From the NCBI GenBank assembly GCA_036971475.1, contig JBAIZL010000002.1, positions 17,290,067 to 17,354,066 on the forward strand: a DNA stretch of 64,000 bases. The letters are read 5' to 3'. Position numbers and translations under genes: made by a program. This stretch comes from Prosapia bicincta. Taxonomy: Eukaryota; Arthropoda; Insecta; Hemiptera; Cercopidae. The stretch's first letter is position 1; each line of letters begins with the position of its first letter. The notes under the pieces are model-generated. The model did not search any database. It was not told where the DNA came from and saw only the letters and a list, made by a program, of their open reading frames with translations. Below are positions 32,561-46,600 of the stretch, piece after piece.

Positions 32561-34965
32561 TAAAATTCTTTAGTTTGTATTACTAGTTTTTAATAAAATT
32601 TTTCCAAGGCTAAGCTACTATACATTTGTCAAATATTACCCGTATTTTAAATAATATTTGTTCAACATTTTAACAAAAGTATATTGAAGTAGCAGAGTAA
32701 CAATGATAAACCAGTAAAACAAGTATTTCAGAAGACAGATTGCCGACGTGTGATTGTGCGTCCTGTATATAGACAAGTATGTTTACTCTGAATTTGCTGT
32801 AGTAAGAGCATAATTCGCCACTAGTCACTGCTGATGACAAACTCACTTGCTGGCTGTAACACACTAATGAACCTACCTTGATAGTTTCCACCACAAACAA
32901 AGGATACTTTGTTCATCTATTTTACTCTGCTAGCTTTTGAAGCTACTTCAGTGTGATTGAAGTCTTGGTCACATTCTTGTTATTCAGTTGAGTACCACAT
33001 TAATCTGCCACACCCGAAGCCGCAAACAAAAATTTGAGAATTGTTTTTTAATAAATCTATTTCAAATAGACATTGCCTCAGGGACAACTGGTAATATGTT
33101 TTACAGGTACAAAACTTTTGTTAGAAATGATAGCATATCTAGATTTGCTATTGTATGGTAAATATGATCCCCTGTTAATTATACTACAAAAATTAATTTA
33201 AAAAAATCATTTTGTGGAAATTTATCAAGAAAATAAAATAAAATAAAAAAGTAATATGTTTATCTAACACAGAGTGTATTCACCTAAATAATTCAAAGAA
33301 TATATATATTCTGAATAGTTTAATAATACAAGTTAACTGTTTATATTGATATCACTGGCAAAAAAACTAAAACTTACTGATATTTTTAAGCAGAATCGTT
33401 TAGATAGCTCAGTGTAGTAATCCATAACTGATTTAATTTTATGCACGCTGCAGACACTACTGAGTTTGTATTAATTCTTTGCTTCAATTGAGCTTTATTT
33501 CGCCACAAAAATAGTCTTATATATATTTTTTTATTCGTTGTTTTTCACCTTTATTATTTGTTAGGTAATTATTATGTGTAATCATAATTAGTAAAATCAA
33601 ATTGAAAGTTACTTACATTTTGAGGTTTGCTTTTGATTCTATTATTGTTCTTTTACATTAAGTACGCAAAAATACATTACTGACCAACTCTTAACATATA
33701 CTGACCTTCTAAAACATTAGACGTCTGACAGGAGGCCAATGGGGCATAAATATTTTTCTTTAATCATGCTTTAAGTTTTGAGAGTTGATACATATCTTTT
33801 AGAAAGCACAGATGTCTAGTCTTGTGCATGACATATCAGAAAATAAACTCTCTTCATGCAAACAAATCAATCAAACAACATTCAAGACCAGCTGAGCTAG
33901 TCTTTATAACTGCTACTAATAAATTGTTGCGACTATTTGACCTAGTCTGTAAACTACAATGTGTTAAACAATATATCAGATGAAAAATACTAGTAAGTAG
34001 TACTTTTTTTGGCAAGTGATACCAATTATTAAATTTTTTTAAACCCTCGGAATGTATAACACCAAAACTACAACTTCACTGTTTTTAGAGCTTTAGTAGT
34101 AACAAAAGGTCAGGAATAAAACACCAGAAACTATGAGGGTAAGGGAGAACACTTCCCTTACAGTTTAAGGTAAGTGTCATAATGTACAATCACACTATTT
34201 CACAATTTAGAATGATCAATGTTAATATCTTTACTTGTTGAGTAATTACATGAAAAACAGATATTTGCAGAAAAAGTAATATTTATTCTTTGCTAGGCTT
34301 TTCACCCACCTATAATTGAATAATCCAGCTTCAAGAAAAGTAATTCATGTCTGAATATATTTTAACAGCTATTAAAATTGAGACCAGAAAGTCTTAATGA
34401 AAGGGATTATATCAGTGTGAAAATGTTCTTAGAACTAGTTCCTAAGAAGTGAGGGAATTATTGAGGAAATTGAAGATTTCTGCTCCTACTTCGCATTACA
34501 CAGAGCTAAATCCTGTACAAGGATGTCAAAACAAAAATTGTAAACTTTGCCATTATTTCAACCTATGTAGAGTGAATCTTTATAAATTCTATCATGTTAA
34601 AAAAATTGTGAGAAAAGTAACAAATTAGTTTTATGTAACAATATAAATTTGTTTGAAATAGGAAAAAACGTGAACAGTTAATGTTTACATATACTGTAGA
34701 AGTAGTAATTGGTTACAATAGAAGAAAAACCCCATTTCAATTTCAAGTTTGAAAGTCTTAAGTTAAAATTGTTAAACACGATTGGTTACATTACAAGAAA
34801 AAAAACCCACTTAAATTTTAAAGCCATAAGTTTGAAAGAACTTTTAAAGAACACGTAGGTTAATATAATTCTCGGTTTGATTGAAAAAGATTACCAGGCC
34901 TTGATAAGCTTATACAAAATATAAAATAATAAGTTGACTTAATCTGTTATTAACACGAAGACTAA
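32561..34965. other. About 2.4 kb without a recognised gene
   Basis: AT-rich, with no ORF carrying a recognisable motif. Nothing specific was seen on either strand. Confidence 0.5.
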
Positions 34966-35262
34966 CATAAATATAAAGATTTTTAGGTTAGTTCTAGTAG
35001 AGCTTAAAGCTTATTTAGGAATTTTTGGACTTGATAGGAGACTGACAGACTTACCTAAAGGCAATAGTCCAAAACTGCTTTTTCAAAAGGGCTTTTTTCT
35101 CTTTCTTGACTGAAGAAGATCATGTTGATCGAAATATTTCAAATAAAAGTGTATTGAGTGTTTTATATGTGCTTATTTCCAAGAGATTGCAGTTTTGGAC
35201 TATTGCCTTTAGGTAAGTCTGTCAGTCTCCTATCAAGTCCAAAAATTCATAAATATAAAGAT
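34966..35262. mobile_element. Foldback element with 15-bp target duplication (family C)
   Basis: CATAAATATAAAGAT is at 34966-34980 and 35248-35262. The element (34981-35247, 267 bp) starts TTTTAGGTTAGTT and has terminal inverted repeats of about 50 bp (TTTTTGGACTTGATAGG, ACTGACAGACTTACC, AAAGGCAATAGTCCAAAACT). The unpaired centre carries a hammerhead-like motif. The terminal AGGAGACTGACAGACTTACC and the TTAGGTTAGTT start are shared with family D (8.5 and 41.3 kb), although the middles differ. Confidence 0.85.
35106..35142 (+). ncRNA. Hammerhead-like motif, family C
   Basis: TTGA (35106-35109), core CTGAAGA (35110-35116), one extra A, GATC-ATGTT-GATC hairpin, GAA, self-complementary ATAT, T, then TCAA (35139-35142) pairing with TTGA. 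All elements of the type I topology are present. Confidence 0.6.
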
Positions 35263-37365
35263 GTAATACAAAATTAAGTATAACTTCTAAAAGTTAACTT
35301 CATAGAATAAATTTATATTTTGTGACGTGTATTCACGTTAGTTGTTAGTGTAAGAGATATAGTTGGCATACAATATATAGACAGAAGAAATATAGACGTT
35401 TTCAGTAGAGAAGAGTGTAATAGTGTTTCAAATTCTATCTTTAATTGAGTAGGTTATAACAAGCAATTTTTTTGTATAACTATCCTAAAATCATTACTAG
35501 TTTATAATGGCTCAGTTACGAAATATTTTGTAAATAAGGCAAGAGATTGTTTTAAGAAGCTAAACTACAATTATTTTTAGACTTACAATATGAATGATTT
35601 CTTTTAAAAATGAATGAATATCATTGAGAAATTCATGTGTGTAGTATATTGCCTTTCTATGTAGTATATAAGTAAAATGCATTTGGGACTCTGAATAAAA
35701 GCAATTGTGATAAAAGGAATGTTTAGTAGATGAAAAATCACATGTAGAGTTAAAAAAGATATTATAAAATGTAACTTATAGAAAATAACTTACATTTTCC
35801 ATAATATATTTTTATCGACATTACACTTTCACTTGTAGGAAAAAATAGTGACCGAGTTAATTTAAATAAATAAAACCTCTTGACCACAAATAAAACTTTT
35901 TATCATAAGTAATTATTTGAAGATTCAATCAGTGAAATAGAGATAATTACAACTTACATTACAAGTTTTTATTTAACAGAATCACTGCTATGAGTATGTT
36001 GGTTAGGTCTTATAAATAGCTGAAATTTGTTGCATGTGAAAACTTACCTAAGACAGAATAAATGGATGACCTCTAGAAGAAATGGCCTTATTTGATGATT
36101 TTCAAGAACAAAATGAGTTTCTTCACAATGTCGCACCGGTGCAACATCAGAGTTCGCGAACGAATTTTCGAATAGTTCTCATCGACTATATTCATTATAT
36201 TTATCCATTATACAAATAAACTACATACATGAGTGATGAATTACAAATCATTACAGGTCTCCTTTTCTGTTATTAAAGAAAAATCGTAGGACCTTAACTT
36301 ATATATGTCCTGAAACATGGGATGTTCAAAAGAAAATGGGTTTTCCAATAATCTTCTAACCTGTTTAGTTTTATAGTGCCTGTACATAACAAAAGTCCAA
36401 TAACTCTAAATTTCTCTGAGGGTAAGACCTTTCCACTTAGTTATGTGAGAAGTAACTTTAGCGTTTGGCAGAAGAAAAACGTTTTCTAATTTTGTTTGCT
36501 CGTTTCCCTGATAATAGCTTGTATGTTACGCAGTGAAACAAAAAAACAAATTTAGTTTTTGGTTTATTTTCAGGTTGTATTGGAAACAGCAATTTGTTTT
36601 CTTTCTTAATCTGAATGATTTTGGGGCCAGCAGTTGAAGTCTTCCAAAGTGGTTGTAGTACCGTTGTTTCACGACTATCACTAGACCTGTTCTCTCTTGA
36701 AGAGGTATCTTCCGAATCTTACTTTCTCTGTCACTAGCTAACCCACAGTATTTTCCCTTTTATAGGAAGAGACAGCTTATAAAATTGACAATAATAAATA
36801 TAAAAATGTGAATTGAAAAACAAAGGGAAAAAGAAAGATAATTTTGTAATAATTTCCTCTAAAGATGATTATTTGGAATCAAAATGTACATAAGGGTTTA
36901 AATAAAAAATTTTATTTGTGATTATGAGGTTAAGGTCCAAGTTGTTAGTGAATTTTACAACTAGTTAGAACCACCTTTATTTTACTACTAAGAGAGATTG
37001 TATATTTGCTAAATATTAATTATTTAAAACCTTTATAAATGACAGGGTAACTGACAAACAAGTATTATTGTCGGAGTACAAAGGGTTTTAGGTCTTGATA
37101 AATAATTGTAATTTTTGATAAAAATAATTTTTAGTGGTGGTGCATATATCACATTGCACATTTCACATTTGTAAGTCCATAAAGTTTTTAGATTAAACCT
37201 AACCACATAATCTTTTTTAATTGAAGGATTGTTTCTAACCAATGTATAGTTTTGGTCCTTACCATTCATACAAGTATTTTATTCCAAACTTAGGCTATTA
37301 CATCAAAACTAATCTTCCAAACAGATGTACAATTACATATTTCCTAAGTAATGAAGATATTTGTT
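35263..37365. other. Downstream of COPE: no gene seen
   Basis: AT-rich DNA without recognised exons or transposon motifs. A 78-codon frame at 37033-37269 is unsupported. Confidence 0.5.
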
Positions 37366-37371
37366 TTTATT
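37366..37371 (-). terminator. Candidate polyadenylation signal of COPE
   Basis: TTTATT on the plus strand gives AATAAA on the minus strand about 130 bases after the COPE stop. A second AATAAA lies near 37277-37282. Either would give a short 3' UTR. The choice cannot be made from sequence alone. Confidence 0.4.
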
Positions 37372-37500
37372 TATAGGAGACCACAGGGAACATGCAGGAT
37401 GGCACAGGGAAATATTGAAAACCAACAGAATATGGAATGTGTCTGCCATAACTTCTTTAATTAAATTAAAATATAGAGAATTTTTTTAAAGTCCCTTATA

Positions 37501-37626
37501 TTAAACATCTGGAACGGAGAATTGTTTAGCTAATCTGTCAAATTCAGATTCCTTTAAAGCATACTCCTTTACAAAATGGTGATCTGCATGAGAATCTTTT
37601 AACTGGCTTAGGAATCTGTTGGCGAC
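37501..37626 (-). CDS. COPE: COPE exon 6 (residues 263-303 and stop)
   Basis: The acceptor TTTTTCAG precedes GTCGCCAAC. It encodes [20 protein letters not shown], then [21 protein letters not shown] and TAA. The ending EFDRLAKQF matches the C-terminal FDRLVLQY pattern of animal COPE. Confidence 0.96.
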   Translation of the reverse strand, partial: VANRFLSQLKDSHADHHFVKEYALKESEFDRLAKQFSVPDV

Positions 37627-40600
37627 CTGAAAAACAGCATTACAGTAAAAGTTGACAGAAGATTCTATTTAGCCCTAGTAACAATTCAACAAGTGTCTAA
37701 AAACCCTATATTCATTTCCCAAAGATGCAGTTTCATTAAATTTTAAACAAATATAGATTTTAAATAAATGGATTTGAACATTTTGTTACATACAAAAATA
37801 ATTTTTTAAAAAGATACATTCAATACAAACTTAACAATTGATAATATATTAATAAATTTTAGCATAACAAACAGTTGACAGTTGTCTGATTACACTAAAA
37901 GATAATTCTCCTAATTTTGACACACATTTTTTTTTCTAATGTATGATACTAGACTTCGTTCAAAAACTTTTGTCTATCATAGACAATCAATGGATTAAAA
38001 CCAAACCAAAGCTTAATTTCAGATTTCTATTTTAACTTTCATGGTTAAGTCAGAGATTCTAACTATTTTTAGCTTTTTTTCTAACAAATTCTGTAATTAT
38101 GAAACAGAGTGTAAGTCTCCCTATCATTGAAATTAATATGTTTTCTCATTCCTGTGCCATTAAAAAAAAGTCATCATCAATGAGAAAGATTAAAGGACCA
38201 AAGTTTTTTCAGTATTTCATTCTATGGAAAACTGAAGTAGAACATTTATATTCATTATTCTAATTAATTTTGAACATTATACGCTGCCAGATGCAAATAA
38301 CGGTACCGGACTCAACATAACAGTACTGGATTCAACATAATGGTACTGGACTCAATACAACGGTGCTGAGCATGGCAACTTCACCTTGAAAATTCTGTAG
38401 TTAAATTAATTTAAATTAACTATAGAATTAATTACTTAAATTCTAATGTATTATTAATTAATTAAATATTTTTCTTTATTTGCTAACAAGATGATGACAT
38501 AAGGTAAAACAATACCATATACAGTAAACTCCCAATTATCTGTGGGCGGATTAACCGGTTTGTGGATTAATCGGGGTCTGCCATTGTTTTACAAATATCC
38601 AATTTTTATTCCAATCAGATTCATGTGTTTAAATTTCCAAAGGGTGAATTACGACGTAAATACATATAAGGCTTAATAGAAGTTAAGATGAAGGGAATAG
38701 ATATTTTATATTGAAAGGGAAGCATCCCGACGCGGGCCAGCGAAATAAAAGGGGCGAGCAGACTACTGTATATAAGAGACAATGACAAAATGCTTGGACG
38801 CCCGAAAACCTAATGTGTATCATAAGATTGTAAATAAATTTCAGCTAATCTCGGCTATAAATAGTCTAGGACGTGACATATGCATTATCCATGTCTGTCA
38901 TATACATTATCGATCTTTATGGCTTTGTGACACAAGTAGACACTGTGCGACAAAATGGTTCTCAAGAAACTTAGATCGCACATTAAAGCTAAATAAATGC
39001 TCACAAAAAACAGATGAAAGGGACAGATTTTTTTGTTAAAAAGTGAAAGTATTATGTGTAAAAGAAATTACATATGTACATACATACTTACTTTTGACAA
39101 ATAGTTATGTACGTATTGTAAATTATTTTCTGTAATTATTTTGTCCTCTGAAGATTATTTGTGAATTGCATTAACTGGGGTCATTATTTGTGTAACTTTT
39201 GGTATAATAATCGATTATCGATCGTTTTGCGTATTCTTTGTTAATAGCTGATTATCCAGGGAATTCGTTATCCGGCGTTGCCGGGCCCCCTATTCCACGG
39301 ATATTCGGGAGTTTACTGTACTTAGGTAAATCAATTTCTAATACTAGTATATCTGTAAAATAATTTAAAACTTATTAGAAATGTAACCAACTGCTATTTA
39401 CTTGGTAAAGGGTATCAATTTGTTTAAAAAATTTATATATATTAAAACAAGTAACATGAACCAAAATATTTTAAAATCAATTCCTACTTGGGCAAAAAAA
39501 AATTTACTTTAGTTAATTTTTATTAAATAATTACAATTAACATAAATAAAGTAACATAACCTATGCTTTAAAACAGCTGTTATACCTCGTAATATATAAC
39601 ATAATATCAGCTGTTTTATGAAATCATATGTTAAGCCAAATGGGAAAAATAACTATATTGTATACCTTGCCCCTTTTGTGATGTTTTCTCCATATAAAAT
39701 TAAAATTAATTCATTAAATTTAAATAATGAAATAATAACTTAAAACAATGTATCAACATCAATTGTCATCCACTTCAAGTTAAAAAAAAAAAAAATATTT
39801 GAACTTGAGTGGATGAAAAGTATTTGATTAACAATTGAAAAATACAATAGATCAGTAGTAAAGTTGTATTTTCTGTTATTCAGTTTAATGAATAACAGAT
39901 TGTATCATAAAAAGACATTTCTTTCTATAAAGAATTGTTTAACTTGAGACCTTCCTATTTATTAATCACAACAAAGGTCATCAATAAACCACTGATTTGA
40001 AACTTCAGGTAATTCATTATAGAGTAGTAATTTGTAAAATAATATAAGTATTTGTCTCATTATAACTATGTATAGTGACCTCAGCTTGGGTTATTGTTCA
40101 AAATTCCTTTTAAAGTGGGAATTATAAATTCTTATTAATCCATTGCAGATCTAATTACATGGATGTTGTGGACACTAGCGGGTACGAATTAATTTCTCGA
40201 AGCAAATTTAGTTGTATTCGCTACGCAAATATTCCCACTTATAAAACTAAATATTATATTTTCTATACAGGTGCAATTTTTTTTTATTTGTTAATTGATT
40301 ATTATGTGTAATGGTAATTAGTAAAAACAAATTATATGTTCTTGAATTTTGTAGTACATTATGTTCGGTAAATCTTATTAATCACTTAAACAATAGTTTA
40401 TGACTATCCGAACTTTAGTTCGGAGCACAGAATTCAATAACAAATTGATGTCAAAGGTGGTAAGCAGTTAGGACACTTTAGCAGGTTAGATAAATATCAG
40501 GTAGTTGATATTTTAATCTTTTACAATAATTGGTTGTTTTGCATATATGTATAAGTACTTTGATTATTTTATAAAACACAGCTTTCTTCTTGAATTGATC

Positions 40601-43600
40601 CAAAGAATATTGAGATAAGATATGGGTTACTACTCAGTAATTTTCTAAGTAGATCTAGTTATCTGACCAATCAATCGGTTCTATTTAAAACTTGTCTTGC
40701 TACCCTATGAGTTTTATAAATTTAGTGGAGACAATTATATATACTATTGTTCAAACAATTTTGAAATAATCAATGAAAATATGTCACTGACTACAACTCA
40801 ATACTCACAAACAGAAGTCTGTCAATTTAGAAATAGTGTAAAAAAGTGTTGTGTTATCCTAAACAACTATGATGGAACACAAATTTGTTTACTCCCTAAT
40901 TGTCTTTACATAGAAATAAAAAAAGGTTAGATGGTAACTATCAAAACCAGGTAATTTTTCAAGAAATTTGGAATTGGGATAACATCGAATATAAATAACA
41001 CTATATAAGGTAAAATGCATAAAAACTTTAAAAAAGGATTAAAAATGACCAAAATTGCATACACAAAATAAGATGTTAATACAATGCATACATATATAGG
41101 ACAGAGCTTAACCCATTGCGGTTTATGTTCTATGTCATCTAGTCATGACAATTTAAGAATAGCAGAGATAAATACTAGGCCAGTTATTCCTTCATTTGTT
41201 TGCTTCAAGAGAGTTTATTTTCTGATAAATACACAGCAAGACTAGATGTCTGTACTTTCTAAGGGATATTTATCGACTCTTGAAACTTAGATCATAAATA
41301 AAGGATTAAATATATATTTTTTAGGTTAGTTTTGGTTGGTAAAGATTATTTAGATTTTTTGGACTAGGAGACTGACAGACTTACCTTGGTAAGAGTCCAC
41401 ACTGTAGTCTTGAAATAGAAACACATAAAAGCACTTAAACAATGATATATTTCAACCACACAGTGGTCTTTATCAATCGAAGAGAAAACACAAAAAGAAA
41501 TATGAGAGAATGAAATAAAATAAATATAAATGATATTTATTTTATTTCATTCTCTCATATTTCTTTTTGTGTTTTCTCTTCGATTGATAAAGACCACTGT
41601 GTGGTTGAAATATATCATTGTTTAAGTGCTTTTATGTGTTTCTATTTCAAGACTACAGTGTGGACTCTTACCAAGGTAAGTCTGTCAGTCTCCTAGTCCA
41701 AAAAATCGGATTAAATATATAGATATTTATAAAATATAAGTATAAATTAAATATAATATTTAATGCTTTATAAGTGAGAATATTTATACTTTAGTAGCAA
41801 AATCCAACTCAATTGATGTGAGGAATTAATTCGCCCCTATTAGTGTCTCCTGCTTATCGATTCTTGAAACTTAGATCATAAATAAAGGATTAAATATATA
41901 GATATTTATAAAATATAAGTATAAATTGAATATAATAATGCTTTATAAGTGAGAGTATTTATATTTTTGTAGCCAAATCCAACTCAATTGATGTGAGGAA
42001 TTAATTCGCCCCAAACTAGTGTCTCCTGCTCTTGTAATTAGATCCGCAATGGATTAAAAACTAGATTTAAGGAATATACCCTGGCCTTCTAATATATACC
42101 AAAAATATAAGTATGACAAAAGTGTTCGATTCATTTTACTCCAAATTCTTAATAAAAATTAATCACAGAAATCAATATCTCAATGGAACAGATGCATACT
42201 TGTAATAGTGAATTCCACGACTAAATATGATAAATTTAGATATTTATAAAAGTGTAAAACATAAAGCGAAAGTATTAAATGAAATAATTAACCCACAAGA
42301 ACATATGTTGGTGCCGTGCCAGTTGAGACCCGTGCCACTTGGGACCAAGCAGTCTACAACCATGCTACTTGTGACTCTACTGTTGAATACTGGTATATAT
42401 CAACTATACTATTTCTTTAAACCAATATTGGATCCAATAATTAAAGGTATCCAATAGTCTATCGTATTGTAAGGAAGCCTGTTCCGATAATTGTAAAGAC
42501 CCAATAATAATTTTTCATAGTGTTATGAAGGAAGCTCCAGAAAACAACGTCTAACTAAGAAAATTGTTGGACTATTTCATTCAGCAGAGTTTGGAAAATG
42601 CTACCATACTACGACACATACGGAATGTTCACAGCCAGTGTCATCGCACAAAGAACGCAGTAAAGGATTGGAACTCCAATTTAAATGCCTTGGTTTAAAG
42701 GAAGATGCCCAACATTGTTTTCCTCATAGAGAAGTTAAAAATAATAACTATGGATACTTCTTTCATTTTAAAATCTAAGGAGCTTGGAGAAATGGGAAGA
42801 AAAAGTATTCAAAAAACTCAACCAGAGAATAGAAAATATCCTTGATGAGTTCAAAAACAGTGGTGACTTGAAAAAATGTTCAAGTGCATTGAGCTATGTA
42901 AATAAGTTGGAGTGAACAAAAAAAGTCACGTAGACGCTACAGACAGATTGTATAATTAGTTAATTTTAAATACTGATAAGCCATGCAGCTAACTTTTAAG
43001 TAAGAGAAAAATAAATAAATAAAATCAAGTTTGAAAGTAAGCAATTTTGAGAGATACAAAATAAAATACGGGTTGATGAAAGCCCAACTTCAAACCTCCC
43101 TGCGGTATAAAATAGCAGGTGGAAACTAGTGGTACGCTAATACACACTAGACTAATATGGGGCTCTAGCAGACTCTATTTTTTGATACTCATTAATAATT
43201 TCCTCTGGAATAATTTGTCGCATGTAGCACAGTATGCTAACATCTTGGTTGCAAGTGGCACGATTTTTGTTAGATTGCAACTGGCCCATAACCCATATGT
43301 TGCTTAAAAGCCAGAATATTTTGGAACAAAATATTAGCAACAATAAGAGATCCTTAATAAGATAAGAAATCAAGTAATTTTCCAAATTTGAGAGTAAATG
43401 TGATATAATAAGCACTGAAAAAGGATATGTACTTAGTTATTTATATTTAGGAATGCCTCAAGTAGATGGGAGTTTCTTTAAACATACCAAGTTGTTGAAA
43501 CAGAGAAGTAATGGATAGAGACCAGTATGGAGAAGCTGAGAATGGAGAATATAAGTACTAATAATAAATAATAGCCCCAGCCATAAGTACATGAATTATA

Positions 43601-46600
43601 TTATGAAATAAGACACTTACTTCAACGGCTTTTCCAAGATGTCTGTTCAACACAATCATATTAACAAGAGTGTCTGGATTATTACTGTCCTTATCCATAG
43701 CATCTTGTAGAACAGATTCTGCCTCTTCATATTTTCCTTGACTAATCAAACATGTTGCTTGGCCATTCAACAACGTGGGAGTGCTACCATACTTGTCAAT
43801 CATTTCTTGAAAGATGTAGTATGCATCTTGCAGTTTCTCGCCATTCTGTAACAACAACGAATTTATTAAAATATTTCTATTTTACAGCTATTATGATAAA
43901 TTCAAGAATAATGTTCTATGGTAGTTTATTTTTTTAATGACTTATGTTCAAAACAGAAGTGAAATACAAAAATAATGATTTTAAGAATTATAGGGAATTT
44001 TATGACGATTAAATATAGATGTATGATCTTTAGAATTTTTATTACAAATAAGATCACTGGGTATTTACTCTTTCATGCCTAGCCCATTAGTAGGGTCCCG
44101 CCTCTATCTGTCTGGAGGTTTCAAGGTAAAGTATAAAAATTCCTGGTTTATAATAAATACCACATTTACAAAAACTTATAAATTGTTGTAAAGGGAATGA
44201 AACAAGATTTCAGGAAATATATACATATGAATTGATTACTTACATATAGATGTCCATACATATGCTCGTTTGAAAAACGTATAAAAAAATAAAAAAAAAA
44301 TAGCAACACTGTACATCATTACACTTCACTATACATCGGAATGAAAATAAATATTACACCTTATATATCGTTTGAAATCTAAAATAAAAATATAATTTAG
44401 AAATACTTCTTTTAAAATTTAGAAAATTCTCTAAAATCTAGTCATTTACATTTCCATTCAGTTTATTAATGAGAGATATGTCGATCAGTTTCACTGACTC
44501 TATTACTGTCTAAAATCAACATATCTTGTATTGAATCACTTCCCAAAGTAATGCTTTACTCATTATATCTCTAAGGTAATATCTCTAACAATAAAAACTA
44601 AATATATTAAATAACTCAAAGATAAATTTAAAGCCAAAAACAACACACTCTGAAGCCTAAACAAAAATTACACAAACTACAAATTAAATAAATGAAAAGA
44701 CGGATAGAAAAGATCTAGAATAAACAACACACTTTCAACATAAACAACACGCACTAATAAAACACTCATTATCTGACCAAACCAACATCTGTCAAACAAA
44801 TATCTGATAGCTCTCGGTCGCCACATTTAACTTAATATGTTTTTGTTCGTAAAATAAACTCTGAATACCCTAAAGGTAAAGACATTTAAAGCAGAATAAC
44901 CGATATAAAAAACGATATCCACGAAACTGAGAATACGTGGGAATTACATTGCTGTATAAATAAATACAGGAACCGGAGGTATACACGGGCGTAGGCAACT
45001 AGCGTTTTCTAAATGGTCTGATAATACCTAAATGGTTTGCCTATACCTGGGCGTAGGCTTGAAAGTGTAAAAACGTGTTAAAAAACAAAATCACTTAAAT
45101 TTTTATAAGTGACTAAGAATCACTTAAATAGATCTTCTTTATATTGAGGCCTATTTTACCCTTACATGTAAGCGCGGCAGAATTGTTAATTTGACACCTA
45201 CATTTATACTGCAATTAATATCAATTTAGATATTAAGACTGGATACGATCTTAGATTTTGAGAGCACTGAACTGTCCTATCATATTTTGATTATTACTGA
45301 ACTGTCCAATCATAGTGTGAAATTAAAAGAGTAGGATGATGGCTGGATCTAATCATAAAAACAGGGGAAGCCGGATTGAAGCAGTGGAAAAGGGGGGGGA
45401 GGGGTGGCTGAGGCGTATTTGGATTATTGTAATTCTGTACAAGAATCAGCAGAAATATTGTCAGGGCTAATTGTCATGCAGACTACTGTACCTGACAAAC
45501 GTCACCTCCAATTTATTTCATTTTTACATATAGTAGAGTCTTGATAGTTCGAGATAGATGTGACCGAGACCCCCTCGGATTACACAGAAGTACGTTCCTG
45601 TGCATTAGAAAAAATAGGAGTTTTAATGAACCCTAACAATATTATTACAAATGCACTAAATAAGTTTATAGAATTTTATATGAACATTTCTTTGAAGCCT
45701 GACTCATTTCCCTTACATGCTGTATTGATATAAATATTTCTTGGAAACCCGAGTGATTTCCTTTGCATATTGAATGGTTATAAAAATTTCTTGGAAGCCC
45801 GACTTATTTCCTTTACATACTGTATTGATATAAAGTTATCTTGAAAGCTGGACTCATATCCTTTGCCATACCGTAGTGCTATAAACATTTCTTGGAAGCC
45901 CGGCTCATTTCTTTTTCATACAGTATTGATATAAATAATTCTTGGAAGCCTGACTCATCATTTTCTTCAAATAGATAAAATAGGCTGAAATAGAAATAGG
46001 CTCAAATTCAACAGAAGCTCAAAACATCGAGACTCTACTGTATAAAAATTAAAAATATATTATACAAAAGAAAAAATTATTTTAAATGTAAAAAACTACA
46101 AACATTAAACATAATGGTGTAAAATTAATTATCATCATATAAATCTCATTCTAAAAACATTTATTTACCAAGTAATTCTTCAGAAATTATGTTGGCATAA
46201 TTATAACAATTAGTTAGGTAGAAAGAGAATTCCATGTTACAGCTTGAGCTTTACAAACTAACTGTATAACGATTTATTACAAAAGTATTTTTAAACCAGC
46301 TACTTGAAGATAAGAGATAAGAAGTGCTACGTTTACCATGGTGTAACCCAGATCTGAATCCAATACAACTTATCTGGGCAGATGGAAAAGGTTTTGTTGC
46401 TAGACATAATGCGCGGTTTATTTTGAAGTGATGAAGAGATGACTTGTGTCCGCAAAAGTTTAGTGAGATGGGGCCTGAACAATGGGCACCTAAAGTAAAG
46501 AAACAATGACCTAAACGTCAAGAAACAATATAGATCAATGGGAGCTATGAATGACAATTTCAATGAATCATTTATTACAGAATTAAATGGCTGCTCCTCG

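Larger units (their letters stand above)
41303..41722. mobile_element. Near-perfect palindromic insertion, 14-bp target duplication (family D)
   Basis: GGATTAAATATATA is at 41303-41316 and 41709-41722. The element (41317-41708) begins TTTTTTAGGTTAGTTTTGG. From 41353 to 41708 it is an almost perfect inverted repeat with arms of about 175 bp and a loop of about 5 nt. Each arm carries a hammerhead-like motif and the outer AGGAGACTGACAGACTTACC. There is no ORF. The arms show almost no differences, so the insertion is recent or the arms are kept alike. It lies in COPE intron 5. Confidence 0.92.
41273..42030 (+). repeat. Tandem duplication of about 175 bp, first copy interrupted
   Basis: The unit runs from CTTGAAACTTAGATCATAAA through AATCCAACTCAATTGATGTG to AGTGTCTCCTGCT. 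The second copy is at about 41855-42030. The first is split by the palindromic insertion (41273-41316 and 41709-41850). The duplication therefore predates the insertion. Confidence 0.85.

Noticed and set aside
45681..45962. CRISPR-like array of 50-bp units
   Set aside because: The units are contiguous and diverged without unique spacers, in a eukaryotic MITE. This is a minisatellite.
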